The position numbers and the translations under genes were made by a program. Below, piece after piece: positions 26,973 through 35,209 of a stretch of 64,000 bases of DNA. The notes beneath the pieces were generated by a model. That model made no database searches and was not told where the DNA came from. It saw nothing but the letters and a program-made list of their open reading frames with translations. The stretch comes from Leptolyngbya ohadii IS1 (GTDB lineage: Bacteria; Cyanobacteriota; Cyanobacteriia; Elainellales; Elainellaceae), in the NCBI RefSeq assembly GCF_002215035.1, contig NZ_NKFP01000004.1:1294691-1358690 (forward strand), read 5' to 3'. Numbering within the stretch: the stretch's first letter is position 1; each line of letters opens with the position of its first letter.

Positions 26973-27683
26973 CTAATTCACGGTCTGACGAACCGCCTGA
27001 TGAATAGTGCGATCAACGTTTTTCTCAATCTGATTAGAAGCCTGGTCAAATCCCTCGTCTAAGCTTAAAAACCCGACGCGATCGAACGGGTAGAAGCAAA
27101 ATACTGCCCGACCAATGATGTTCTGACGCGGCAAAAATCCCCAGACATGGGAATCGTTGCTGTTGTTGCGGTTATCGCCCATCACAAAATACTGCTCTGC
27201 TGGCACCTGAACCGATCGCATCTCGTAGCCTGGCGGCTCAGCAATGTAGGGTTCGTCCAGAGGTTGACCGTTGATTAACACTTCGCCCTGCGTTACCTGA
27301 ACCACATCTCCCGGCGTGCCAATCACACGCTTAATAAATGCCTTATCCGGCGCATAGCCAAACTGCTGAAGCTGGGGCGGCGGATCAAACACCACAATGT
27401 CCCCTCGCTGGGGCAAGCGAAACCGATAGGCAACCTTTTCTACCACTAGCCGATCGCCAATCTCCAAAGTCGGCACCATCGAATCGGACGGGATGTATCG
27501 CGGCTCTGCCACCAACAGCCGAATCACGATCGCCAGCACCAGCGCAATCCCTAAAATTTGCAGATTGTCCCGCTGTCCTTTCGAGAGACGCGACCACCAG
27601 GAGCCAGACGACTGTTCCGCTTTGGGTTGAGCGCTAGCGGTTTCAGCATTTGGGGTGGGAACGTTTTGCGGTTCAGAAGCCAT
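26973..27683 (-). CDS. lepB: Signal peptidase I
   Basis: A 236-residue inner-membrane serine protease that removes signal peptides after Sec or Tat export. A disordered N-terminal part is followed by one membrane anchor (NLQILGIALVLAIVIRLLVA, residues 40-59). Catalytic Ser68 lies in YIPSDSMVPTLEIGDRL (box B) and catalytic Lys118 in KAFIKRVIGTPGD (box D). Box E is MGDNRNNSNDSHVWGFLP. The tail after the protease domain (about 205-236) is Gln/Asp/Asn-rich and ends with the repeat-bearing HQAVRQTVN at a TAG stop that is followed by more in-frame repeat. Start: ATG at 27683. Cyanobacteria often have two lepB genes; which one this is cannot be judged. Confidence 0.95.
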   Translation of the reverse strand: MASEPQNVPTPNAETASAQPKAEQSSGSWWSRLSKGQRDNLQILGIALVLAIVIRLLVAEPRYIPSDSMVPTLEIGDRLVVEKVAYRFRLPQRGDIVVFDPPPQLQQFGYAPDKAFIKRVIGTPGDVVQVTQGEVLINGQPLDEPYIAEPPGYEMRSVQVPAEQYFVMGDNRNNSNDSHVWGFLPRQNIIGRAVFCFYPFDRVGFLSLDEGFDQASNQIEKNVDRTIHQAVRQTVN

Positions 27684-27766
27684 GATGCAGTGCCAATTCC
27701 TATCGATCGACGAACCATCCCAACCTTACAATCTTTTTACCCCCATTCCCAGGCAGACCCGAAATT

Positions 27767-28009
27767 ATGACTCCCCCAGCGCAGCCAAACTCAGAGCCGT
27801 CTAACTCAGAGCTATCTGGCTTAGAACAGTGGTACATCGTTAAACAGCCTAGCGGTATATGCCAAATTCTTCCCGCCGCCGAAGTTGCCGAAGCCTCTGA
27901 TGCCGCCAACCAAACCGATCGCGAAAAATGGGGACCGTTTGCCTCCCAGGGAGAAGCGATCGCCCGCCGAGTCGGCTTAATCCGCGCCGGAAAATGCCAA
28001 CCCCAGTAA
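27767..28009 (+). CDS. Small conserved cyanobacterial protein
   Basis: An 80-residue soluble protein, GLEQWYIVKQPSGICQILPA in the middle and KWGPFASQGEAIARRVGLIR near the end. The WGPFxSxxEAIARRVGLIRxGKC tail is characteristic of short cyanobacterial proteins, some of which databases label by transfer as transposase-related; nothing here looks like a transposase. Its last codons overlap the start of the alpha/beta hydrolase gene (16 bases), which suggests translational coupling. Start: ATG at 27767. Confidence 0.78.
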   Translation: MTPPAQPNSEPSNSELSGLEQWYIVKQPSGICQILPAAEVAEASDAANQTDREKWGPFASQGEAIARRVGLIRAGKCQPQ

Positions 28010-28896
28010 CTCTCCCTATTCCCATCTCCCAACTCACCGAATCCACCTCGATCGCCCTCGCCCAATCCATCCAGGTGCAGGACATCGATACGCCCCTTCA
28101 GCCGGAACCGATTACAACCGCCTTTGTACATTCAGCAGGCAGCTCCCAGGGAAACCCGATCGTCCTACTCCACGGATTCGACAGTTCCGTCTTTGAATTT
28201 CGACGACTTCTGCCCCAATTGGCAGATCAGCACAACACCTGGGCGATCGATCTACTAGGGTTTGGCTTTACCGATCGTCCGGTGGAACTTCCCTTCAGTC
28301 CAACCGCTATCAAAACCCATCTTTATTACACCTGGAAAACCCTGATCGGTGAGCCGATGGTATTGGTGGGTGCCTCAATGGGCGGCGCAGCGGCGATCGA
28401 TTTTGCCCTCACCTACCCGGAAGCCGTTTCGCACCTGGTTCTGATTGATAGCGCAGGCTATTCAGCAGGTCCGCCCCTGGGCAAATTCTTGATTGATCCG
28501 CTGGGCAACTGGGCAACGGCATTTTTGCGAAGTCCGAAAGTCCGGCGCGATGTTAGCCTCAAAGCCTATGCCGATCCAAACTTTGTTAGCGAGGATGCGC
28601 TTGCCTGTGCTGCCCTGCATCTGGAGCATCCCCAATGGCAAAGGGCACTGATTGCCTTTACGCGCAGTGGAGGTTATCCTTCCTTCCGCAAACAGTTGTC
28701 CCAGCTTCAACCCCCCACTCTCATTCTCTGGGGCAGAAACGATCGCATTTTAGGGATTAAGGACGCTCCCCGACTTCAGCAAGCCATTCCCAGAAGTCAA
28801 TTAATCTGGATCGATCAATGTGGTCATGTCCCCCATCTGGAACAGCCCAATCGCACGGCTGAATATATTCTGGATTTCCTAAAGGTCGAGCCGTGA
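27994..28896 (+). CDS. Alpha/beta hydrolase
   Basis: A 300-residue alpha/beta hydrolase with all core motifs: oxyanion strand IVLLHGFDSSVFEFRRLLP, DLLGFGFTDRP, nucleophile elbow GASMGGAAAIDFA (Ser in G-A-S-M-G), acidic residue region LILWGRNDRILGI, and catalytic His in DQCGHVPHLEQP. The closest look is the esterase/epoxide hydrolase/haloalkane dehalogenase-like superfamily; the substrate is unknown. Start: ATG at 27994 inside the end of the preceding small gene; an upstream frame without that overlap is less likely. It precedes the ParA gene by about 45 bases. Confidence 0.9.
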   Translation: MPTPVTLPIPISQLTESTSIALAQSIQVQDIDTPLQPEPITTAFVHSAGSSQGNPIVLLHGFDSSVFEFRRLLPQLADQHNTWAIDLLGFGFTDRPVELPFSPTAIKTHLYYTWKTLIGEPMVLVGASMGGAAAIDFALTYPEAVSHLVLIDSAGYSAGPPLGKFLIDPLGNWATAFLRSPKVRRDVSLKAYADPNFVSEDALACAALHLEHPQWQRALIAFTRSGGYPSFRKQLSQLQPPTLILWGRNDRILGIKDAPRLQQAIPRSQLIWIDQCGHVPHLEQPNRTAEYILDFLKVEP

Positions 28897-28941
28897 TATG
28901 GTAAAAAGTCTCATCTGTCTGGGCGATCGAGGATTGCTGCT

Positions 28942-29667
28942 GTGAAGTCGTCTGCCCCAAAATCTGCGTCTAAGTCTCCGTCCAAATCCGCGAAATCCGC
29001 TGCTGCAAAATCAACTGCTTCAACCTCCGCAGACCTGACCGCTCCAAAGGTGCTGGTTGTGCTGAACGGCAAGGGCGGCGTGGGAAAAACCACTACGGCA
29101 GTCAATCTGGCGGCAGTCTTTGCAGAAAAGTTTCGCGTGCTGCTGGTCGATGCCGATCCGCAGGGTTCCGCAAGCTGGTGGGTCGAGCGAAATCAGGGCG
29201 GTTTGGGGTTCGATTTATCCCAGGAAACAGATTCCACCCTGCTGACTGGACTGCGGCGCATCAAGGACTATCAGCTTATTGTTGTAGATACCCCTCCAGC
29301 ATTAGATTCCGAATCTCTGGCGGCAGTCATTCCCGCAGCGGATTACCTGATTCTGCCCACGCCTCCCGCACCGATGGATCTCTCCGCCCTGATTGAAACC
29401 GTTAAGCGCACGGTGATTCCGGCTCAGGTTCCCCATCGGGTTTTGCTGACGCGGGTTGATCCACGCAGTCTGGCGGAGGCACTGGAAGCACAAAATACTT
29501 TGCTGGAAATGGGGATTCCTGCCTGTCATGCCTTTATTCGCGCTTACAAAGCCCACGAACGAGCCGCACTAGAAGCACAGTCGGTTGTTCAGTGGCGCGG
29601 TAAAAACGGACGGGAAGCGGAGGCAGACTATCGGCGTGTCGCGGAGGAAGTGCAGCGGGACTGGTAA
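28942..29667 (+). CDS. ParA/MinD-family ATPase with basic N-terminal tail (McdA candidate)
   Basis: A 241-residue ParA-type ATPase. After a 35-residue Lys/Ser/Ala-rich tail ([20 protein letters not shown] and on), the ATPase starts [20 protein letters not shown] with a full deviant Walker A (signature Lys plus GKT). Walker A' is [16 protein letters not shown], and Walker B lies in [16 protein letters not shown]. It is about as long as McdA and other small ParAs, without an HTH, so it is not a plasmid-type ParA with operator-binding domain. Start: GTG at 28942. The next gene encodes a coiled-coil, low-complexity protein, and no parB or parS is seen. Such ATPases position cargo on the nucleoid; carboxysome positioning is my leading inference. 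Confidence 0.88.
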   Translation: MKSSAPKSASKSPSKSAKSAAAKSTASTSADLTAPKVLVVLNGKGGVGKTTTAVNLAAVFAEKFRVLLVDADPQGSASWWVERNQGGLGFDLSQETDSTLLTGLRRIKDYQLIVVDTPPALDSESLAAVIPAADYLILPTPPAPMDLSALIETVKRTVIPAQVPHRVLLTRVDPRSLAEALEAQNTLLEMGIPACHAFIRAYKAHERAALEAQSVVQWRGKNGREAEADYRRVAEEVQRDW

Positions 29668-29839
29668 GGCGATCGGGTGAGAAAATTTTTGACAACTCAT
29701 CGCGCAATCAATTCGCAATCAATTCGCCATCCACGGGTATATCAATGGGTAACTTACAATACTTCTTGTAAGGATTTCTCAGAATCAGTCATTCGGGACG
29801 GGCGGAAGAGGCTAGAATTTGGAGGGATTGGAGGGAGAT

Positions 29840-31024
29840 ATGGCAAAGAAGCGGCTTTCAGATCTACTGCGGGAAGAAGTTAACAAATCGGACGCAAATC
29901 AGCCAGACGAGAAATCGGATACGAAGCAAGAGGCAGATACGCCAGCAAAATCGGCGGAGTCCTCTGCATCGCCTGTCGCTGAGCCTTCTAACCCAATCCC
30001 GCCCAAGAACAGCGCTGCCTCCAAAAAAGCAGATGCCAAATCAGGAAAGTCCAAAGCTCCTGAAACGATCGCCGACCCTCCAGCAGAAGCCCCACGTGGA
30101 GAGCCTTTGCGCCTGGGTGTTCATCCGAATCAGCAAAGCAAGAATCAGCCAAGCAAGAATCAGCCAAGTCAGGATCAGCCAAGTCAGAATCAGCCAAGTC
30201 AGGAGGCGAAGCCGCAAAGCAAAGAAGCTGAAGCCGATTCCGATAACGGCACCGCTAAGCGCACCAGCCCTACCAAAGCTGATCTGGAAGGCACGATCGC
30301 CCAGCTTAAAACCGAGCTTACAGCGGCACAGAAGCAGTCCCAGCAGCAGGAAACCCAGTTTGCCGAGCAGCTCGATCGCCTTCAGACAGAAATGAAACGG
30401 CAGCAGTCCGTGATTGATCAGCTTCAGGCAGAAGTACAGCATTCCAAATCGCTCAAAGCGGAACTGGAAGAAGCGCGTCAGGTAATCCTCAAGCTTTCTG
30501 AGATTAACAGCAAGCCGATTGACGCCAAATATGCCAGCTCAGACGGCAGCAAAGAAGGCAGCAAGGACAGCAGCAAGCCCACCAGCCCTGCCCCCAGTCA
30601 GACGACCAGTCAGACGACCAGTCAGACGACCAGTCAGCCTAAAAGTCCAGCACCCAGTCAGGCGACAAACGGTGCGGCTCCCCCTGCCAGCGGTCATCAT
30701 CTGTACGTCAAGGCAGGCGAATCGAAGCCGATCGATCCTTCAGCCGCAAAACCTGCGACCTCTCGATTTGGTGCGCCGCTCGTCCCTGCCCCCACAAATG
30801 CAGCTGAGCCAGAGCTAGAATCCAAGCCCGTCCAGCTTAAGATGCCTGGAGCCAATCCTGAGGAAGGAAAACTAGCACCGCCTGCCCGCCATCAGCAGGA
30901 ACTTCGCCGCATTCTCGACCATCCGACCCGACCCGGTGCCCTGCCCCCGATGCCAACCCCGTCGCCGGAAGACAAAAAGGGCGACAAGAAGTTAAGCGAA
31001 ACGGATATGGGCTGGGTGGATTGA
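29840..31024 (+). CDS. Disordered coiled-coil protein, candidate partner of the ParA ATPase (McdB-like)
   Basis: About 394 residues, mostly low complexity. It opens with a short basic-helical motif MAKKRLSDLLREEV. A Lys/Ser/Ala/Pro-rich segment follows, then tandem five-residue units (NQPSK, NQPSQ, DQPSQ; about residues 99-125). A Gln-rich coiled coil runs about residues 150-230 (DLEGTIAQLKTELTAAQKQS, then QLDRLQTEMKRQQSVIDQLQ). SQTT repeats follow, and the end is SETDMGWVD with a Trp three residues from the C-terminus. A disordered, Gln-rich coiled-coil adaptor with a C-terminal Trp, encoded after a ParA, fits what is described for McdB carboxysome-positioning adaptors, but the size is larger than usual and no search was done. 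Start: ATG after GGGAGAT; an in-frame ATG seven codons upstream is possible. Confidence 0.72.
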   Translation: MAKKRLSDLLREEVNKSDANQPDEKSDTKQEADTPAKSAESSASPVAEPSNPIPPKNSAASKKADAKSGKSKAPETIADPPAEAPRGEPLRLGVHPNQQSKNQPSKNQPSQDQPSQNQPSQEAKPQSKEAEADSDNGTAKRTSPTKADLEGTIAQLKTELTAAQKQSQQQETQFAEQLDRLQTEMKRQQSVIDQLQAEVQHSKSLKAELEEARQVILKLSEINSKPIDAKYASSDGSKEGSKDSSKPTSPAPSQTTSQTTSQTTSQPKSPAPSQATNGAAPPASGHHLYVKAGESKPIDPSAAKPATSRFGAPLVPAPTNAAEPELESKPVQLKMPGANPEEGKLAPPARHQQELRRILDHPTRPGALPPMPTPSPEDKKGDKKLSETDMGWVD

Positions 31025-31027
31025 GCA

Positions 31028-31063
31028 TCGTTTAGGTCGTTAAGATCGTTTAGGTCGTTAAGA
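31028..31063. repeat. 18-bp perfect tandem duplication
   Basis: TCGTTTAGGTCGTTAAGA occurs twice head to tail (31028-31045, 31046-31063), right after the stop of the coiled-coil gene and 29 bases before the peptidase start. Each unit is itself a 9+9 near repeat. Confidence 0.9.
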
Positions 31064-31092
31064 TAGACAAAGCCAGTATTAAGCGAAGCTTC

Positions 31093-32400
31093 ATGACCTC
31101 AACCCTCATCGGTTCTTCCTCCGGTCTTAACGCGCCCCTAAACGCGCCCACTATCTATCACCTTCCTAGCGGATTGACGATCGTGGCAGAACAGATGCCC
31201 GTCGATGCAGTGAATCTCAGTCTGTGGCTGGGCATTGGTTCCGCGATCGAAACCGACGAAATTAACGGGATGGCGCACTTCCTGGAACACATGATTTTCA
31301 AGGGAACGGAGCGTCTGTCCAGCGGTGTGTTTGAACGGGAAGTGGAACAGCGGGGAGCCGCCACTAACGCCGCCACCAGTCAGGACTACACCTACTACTA
31401 CATCACCTCTGCCCCCCAGGATTTTGCTGCCCTGGCTCCGCTGCAAATTGAGGTGCTGGTGAATGCCGCTATTCCCGACGATGCCTTTGAGCGGGAAAGG
31501 CTGGTCGTGCTGGAAGAAATTCGTCGATCGGAGGACAATCCCCGTCGCCGCACCTATGCCCGATCGATTGAAGCTGGATTCGATCGCCTTCCCTACCGTC
31601 GTCCTGTCCTCGGACCTGCCAGCGTGATCGAAAATTTGAAACCGCAGCAGATGCGCGACTTTCACGGCACCTGGTATCGTCCTCAGTCGATGACGGCAGT
31701 GGCGGTCGGTAATCTGCCCGTGGAGCAGCTGATCGAAATCGTGGCGGAGGGCTTTGAGGCAGCGCAGTCTGGTCACTCTGCAACCTCCGTTCGTCCTGTC
31801 CCTCAGTTTGCCAGCCCTGAAGATGCCTTTATCGAAGTCAGCCGGCAGGAATTTGAAGACGACGGTTTGCAGCAAGCGCGACTTGTCATGATGTGGCGGG
31901 TTCCCGGCATGACCGACCTGAACGAAACCTATGCATTGGATGTCCTGGCTTCCGTCCTGGCACGGGGACGCACGGCTCGCCTGATTCGGGATCTGCGGGA
32001 GGAGCGGGGCTTAGTCTCCAGCATTTCCGTCAGCAATATGACCTATACGCAGCAGGGCTTGTTCTACATCTCCGCCCAGTTGCCCACGGAAAATATTCCC
32101 GCCGTGGAAGCCGCCGTCCGCGACCACATCCGCAAGATTCAAACGGAGCCGATCCAAGACTCTGAGATTCAGCGCATTCGCACCCTGGTCGCCAATCGGT
32201 TTATCTTCGGCAACGAAACACCGAGCGATCGGGCAGGGCTGTACGGCTACTACCACGCAATCCTGGGCGATCTGGCTCCGGCACTCAATTACCCGGCTCA
32301 CATCCAGGCATTAGAGGCGATCGACCTACAGCGGGCAGCCCAGAAATACCTCGACCCGGATGCCTATCGCGCAGTCGTACTCAAACCAACCGTCTCATAG
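31093..32400 (+). CDS. M16 family zinc peptidase (processing-peptidase-like)
   Basis: A 435-residue protein with the inverse zinc motif HFLEHMIFKGTE (HxxEH) and the downstream Glu ligand in VVLEEIRRSEDNPRRR, so it should be catalytically competent. The N-terminal half is the active lobe (about 20-235); the C-terminal half is the substrate-binding lobe (VPGMTDLNETYALDVLASVL, then NRFIFGNETPSDRAGLYGYY). The family includes mitochondrial processing peptidase beta and bacterial PqqF/YmxG-like proteases. Cyanobacteria often carry two adjacent M16 genes; here only one is present. Start: ATG at 31093 (MTSTLIGSS). Confidence 0.93.
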   Translation: MTSTLIGSSSGLNAPLNAPTIYHLPSGLTIVAEQMPVDAVNLSLWLGIGSAIETDEINGMAHFLEHMIFKGTERLSSGVFEREVEQRGAATNAATSQDYTYYYITSAPQDFAALAPLQIEVLVNAAIPDDAFERERLVVLEEIRRSEDNPRRRTYARSIEAGFDRLPYRRPVLGPASVIENLKPQQMRDFHGTWYRPQSMTAVAVGNLPVEQLIEIVAEGFEAAQSGHSATSVRPVPQFASPEDAFIEVSRQEFEDDGLQQARLVMMWRVPGMTDLNETYALDVLASVLARGRTARLIRDLREERGLVSSISVSNMTYTQQGLFYISAQLPTENIPAVEAAVRDHIRKIQTEPIQDSEIQRIRTLVANRFIFGNETPSDRAGLYGYYHAILGDLAPALNYPAHIQALEAIDLQRAAQKYLDPDAYRAVVLKPTVS

Positions 32401-32445
32401 TTATCTCATCGCTAAAAGCCTGTGTAAGTTTCTCTCCTCTCTCCT

Positions 32446-32491
32446 CGTTCCAATGCTCTGCGTTGGAATGCACATAGGAGGCTCTGCCTCC
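32446..32491. repeat. Double-hairpin palindromic repeat (REP/MITE-like)
   Basis: CGTTCCAATGCTCTGCGTTGGAATG (32446-32470) holds an inverted GTTCCAA/TTGGAA; six bases on, GGAGGCTCTGCCTCC (32477-32491) forms a second stem with a TCT loop. The 'CGTTCC..., GGAGGCTCTGCCTCC' pattern recurs in many cyanobacterial genomes as a dispersed element. It lies in the spacer between the M16 peptidase and the fructosamine kinase, just upstream of the latter. Confidence 0.72.
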
Positions 32492-32512
32492 CCGTAACAT
32501 ATATCACCGCCT

Positions 32513-33388
32513 ATGCAGTGGAACGACATCGCCGCCCCTATTTCCACCCATATTTCTCAAGTCACAGGACAGTCCTTCCAGGTTGACCATCAACGATCGG
32601 TGGGGGGCGGCAGCGTCAATCAAGCGTATGCGTTCACGGGAGAAAACTGCTCCTACTTCGTGAAGCTCAATCAGGCGGGTCGGCTTGCCATGTTTGAGGC
32701 GGAGGCACTGGGGCTGCGAGAAATCAGCAAAACGGGCGCTATTCGCGTTCCAGAACCAATCTGCTGGGGAGTGAGCGGTAATTCTGCCTACCTCGTGCTG
32801 GAATGGCTGGAGCTGGGCTACGGCGAACCGCAGTCCTGGGAAACAATGGGATACAATTTGGCGGCAATGCATCGCGTCACCAGCAGTCAGGGCTTTGGCT
32901 GGCATCAGAACAACACGATCGGCTTTATCCCGCAGATCAACTCCTGGACGCAAAGCTGGACGGAGTTCTGGACAGAACATCGGTTGGGCTATCAGCTCCA
33001 GCTAGCTCGCCGCAAAGGAGGGCGTTTTCCTCAAGCCGATCGCCTGCTTGCCGCTATCCCAGAGATTCTGGCAGGATACAATCCCCAACCCTCCCTCGTG
33101 CATGGCGACCTTTGGACAGGCAATGCGGCAGTTACGCTAGCAGGGGAACCCGTGATTCTCGATCCGGCAACCTATTACGGCGATCGTGAAGTGGATCTCG
33201 CCATGAGCCAGCTATTTGGAAGCTTTCCCGCCCGGTTTTACAGCGCTTACCAGGAAGCCTATCCGCTTGATTCCGGCTACAAAACCCGCAAAATTCTCTA
33301 CAACCTTTATCACATCATCAATCACTTCAATCAGTTCGGCGGCAGCTACGAGTCTCAGGCGAATCAAATGATCGCCGACTTGCTCTGA
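32513..33388 (+). CDS. Fructosamine kinase family protein
   Basis: A 291-residue protein kinase-like enzyme that phosphorylates ketosamines (fructosamine-3-kinase/YniA family) so that glycated proteins can be repaired. Signatures are SVGGGSVNQAYAF, the ATP-lysine strand YFVKLNQAGRLAMFEAEA, the catalytic loop SLVHGDLWTGNAAV (HGDLWxGN, the family hallmark), and metal-binding DPATYYGDREVDLAMSQLFG. Start: ATG at 32513 (MQWNDIAAPI). It is a separate unit close behind a palindromic repeat. Confidence 0.94.
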   Translation: MQWNDIAAPISTHISQVTGQSFQVDHQRSVGGGSVNQAYAFTGENCSYFVKLNQAGRLAMFEAEALGLREISKTGAIRVPEPICWGVSGNSAYLVLEWLELGYGEPQSWETMGYNLAAMHRVTSSQGFGWHQNNTIGFIPQINSWTQSWTEFWTEHRLGYQLQLARRKGGRFPQADRLLAAIPEILAGYNPQPSLVHGDLWTGNAAVTLAGEPVILDPATYYGDREVDLAMSQLFGSFPARFYSAYQEAYPLDSGYKTRKILYNLYHIINHFNQFGGSYESQANQMIADLL

Positions 33389-33406
33389 CACATAGGGGCA
33401 AAACGC

Positions 33407-35203
33407 CTACTGAAGCCGATAATTCACACTAAAGTAAAATCCATAATCCTGAGCATTCTCCCCCCGATCGTCCAGATTCACCAGAGGAATTGCCCCATCC
33501 AAACGCACATCCACATCAGGGAGGGGTTGCCAGAGAACACCTAATCCGACTCCGGCTAAAAAGTTTTGATTGGGGGTACGATCGGGATTTCTGCCGTCAT
33601 TCCAGACCAAGCCAGCATCCACAAAAGGCGCAAGTTGCAGCACGGTTTCTCCAGCTTCGTCGCGGGCAACCGTAATCCGGTCTTCTACGGAAAAGCGAAT
33701 GCCGTTGTCTCCCAGTCGGGCATTTTGCCGGAATCCTCGCACAGATTGTCCGCCTCCGATCGCAAACTGTTGGGTGGGCAGGAGTGGATCGGGCGTCAGC
33801 TGCACGTCAAGCTGGGCGATCAGAAGATTGCTTCCATTCAGAATTTGTACCCGCTGAAACTGTCCCAGCCAGCTAAAGAACAGACCGTCTGGTGTGGCGT
33901 CTGTGGTGGCGTTAAACAGTTCCGTCCCAAAATTGAAGGACGATCGGGCTGCCCAGGCTCCTTGTGAATCTCGCAGTATATAGTCCTGTCCAAAGGTGAA
34001 AACGCTGGTGGTGCTGTCGTCGGTGAGGAGATTACTGAGAAAGGTCTGTCCGTTACGGTGGGTAAATCCGGCAGAGAGGGCAAACTCTTCGCGAGGCGAT
34101 CGAATTAAGGGTTGGCGAAAGCTGACCTCGTAAAGATTGGCATTGCCTTCAATATCTAGAACCGCGAACTCCGGATTGGTGATTCTAAAATTGCTGGGCG
34201 AGTAACGCAAAAACAGCGTGCCCTGAAGGGGGTTTAGCGGAATGGCGTAGGCAAACTCAAACACATCTGATCCGCCTGTAGTCGATCGAAAATAGGCGGC
34301 GGTGAGGGAATCTCCGTTTCCAGTTAAGTTACGCTGTCCCACGACAGCCCCAAATCGCTCTGACCCCACATCCGGCGGCGAAAAGTTATCCGCACTCAGA
34401 TCTAGAATCCAGTCCTGTGCCTCTGTAACGCGCACCGAGAGAATACTCTGTCCCAAGCCACTCCCCGCCCGCAGGCTGGCTTCCACGTTATCGAACAGCG
34501 GATCAATTCGCAGCAGCCGGAGCTGATCTTCTAAATCCTTTTGATTCAAGGGAGTTCTGCCGCCTAGCTGCACCCGACTGCGAATATATCTCGGATTCAC
34601 TCGCCGCGTGCCCTCAATTTCGATCGCCTCCAGACTGCCCTCAATGATGCGAATCTGCACGACCCCATTCTGCACGTCCTGATCAACCAGGATGGCTCTG
34701 GAGGTTAGGTAGCCCTGATTAAGATAAAGCTGGGTAATTTGATCCGCAACCTGCCGCAGTTCTTCCAGGGTCAGGGATTTTCCGTAGACAGGCTGGATGA
34801 TCGGCGCAAAGTCATCTTCGCTAAAGACCGTACTTCCAATCACTTCAATCCGCTGCACGAAAATCTGTACAGGAGTCGCATCCGGGATCGGGGCAGGTGT
34901 GGGAATCGGGGCAGGCGCTGGGGCAATTTCAGGGGGAAGCCCAGGGGCAACCTCAGGCGTAACCTCAGGCTTGACCTCAGGTATTACCTCAGGGGGCATT
35001 TCAACGGGGGATACTGGCGGAATGGCGGGCAAAGGCTGGGACGAGGGACGATCGGGATGGGTGGGAATAGGGGTTTGGGCAAGGGTGTCTACGGGAACTG
35101 CCTGTACGGGTAAAGCGCCAATTAGTCCCGGCAAAGCCGCCCCTAGAGCCATGCAACGCATTCTCCCTTTTGCGACGATTAATTGCGCTAACAATCGTTT
35201 CAT
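33407..35203 (-). CDS. Two-partner secretion outer-membrane transporter (TpsB, ShlB/FhaC/HecB family)
   Basis: A 598-residue outer-membrane beta-barrel protein. The N-terminus has a signal sequence (MKRLLAQLIVAKGRMRCMAL, then AALPGLIGALPVQA), followed by a Pro-rich stretch with repeated PEVxPEV units. Two POTRA domains follow (IFVQRIEVIGSTVFSEDD; LEAIEIEGTRRVNPRYIRSR with the RxRVQL start). The C-terminal barrel has FAIGGGQSVRGFRQNARLGD, the VRGY-type lock motif of loop L6, and FFSVNYRLQ at the end. It exports a large TpsA partner, but none is encoded nearby. Start: ATG at 35203 for a proper signal peptide; a longer frame upstream runs through a tandem repeat and is rejected. Confidence 0.93.
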   Translation of the reverse strand: MKRLLAQLIVAKGRMRCMALGAALPGLIGALPVQAVPVDTLAQTPIPTHPDRPSSQPLPAIPPVSPVEMPPEVIPEVKPEVTPEVAPGLPPEIAPAPAPIPTPAPIPDATPVQIFVQRIEVIGSTVFSEDDFAPIIQPVYGKSLTLEELRQVADQITQLYLNQGYLTSRAILVDQDVQNGVVQIRIIEGSLEAIEIEGTRRVNPRYIRSRVQLGGRTPLNQKDLEDQLRLLRIDPLFDNVEASLRAGSGLGQSILSVRVTEAQDWILDLSADNFSPPDVGSERFGAVVGQRNLTGNGDSLTAAYFRSTTGGSDVFEFAYAIPLNPLQGTLFLRYSPSNFRITNPEFAVLDIEGNANLYEVSFRQPLIRSPREEFALSAGFTHRNGQTFLSNLLTDDSTTSVFTFGQDYILRDSQGAWAARSSFNFGTELFNATTDATPDGLFFSWLGQFQRVQILNGSNLLIAQLDVQLTPDPLLPTQQFAIGGGQSVRGFRQNARLGDNGIRFSVEDRITVARDEAGETVLQLAPFVDAGLVWNDGRNPDRTPNQNFLAGVGLGVLWQPLPDVDVRLDGAIPLVNLDDRGENAQDYGFYFSVNYRLQ

Positions 35204-35209
35204 TCCCCA

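Noticed and set aside
27767..28009. Transposase-related small gene
   Set aside because: Some database labels for this small family mention transposase, but the 80-residue protein has no DDE motif, and no terminal repeats surround it.
28942..29667. Plasmid or chromosome partition ParA of a ParABS system
   Set aside because: No ParB gene or parS-like palindromes adjacent, and the partner gene is a coiled-coil, low-complexity protein without a ParB-type HTH.
31138..31875. A 245-codon minus-strand open frame inside the M16 peptidase gene
   Set aside because: Antisense shadow of a well-supported peptidase; no domain and no ribosome site.
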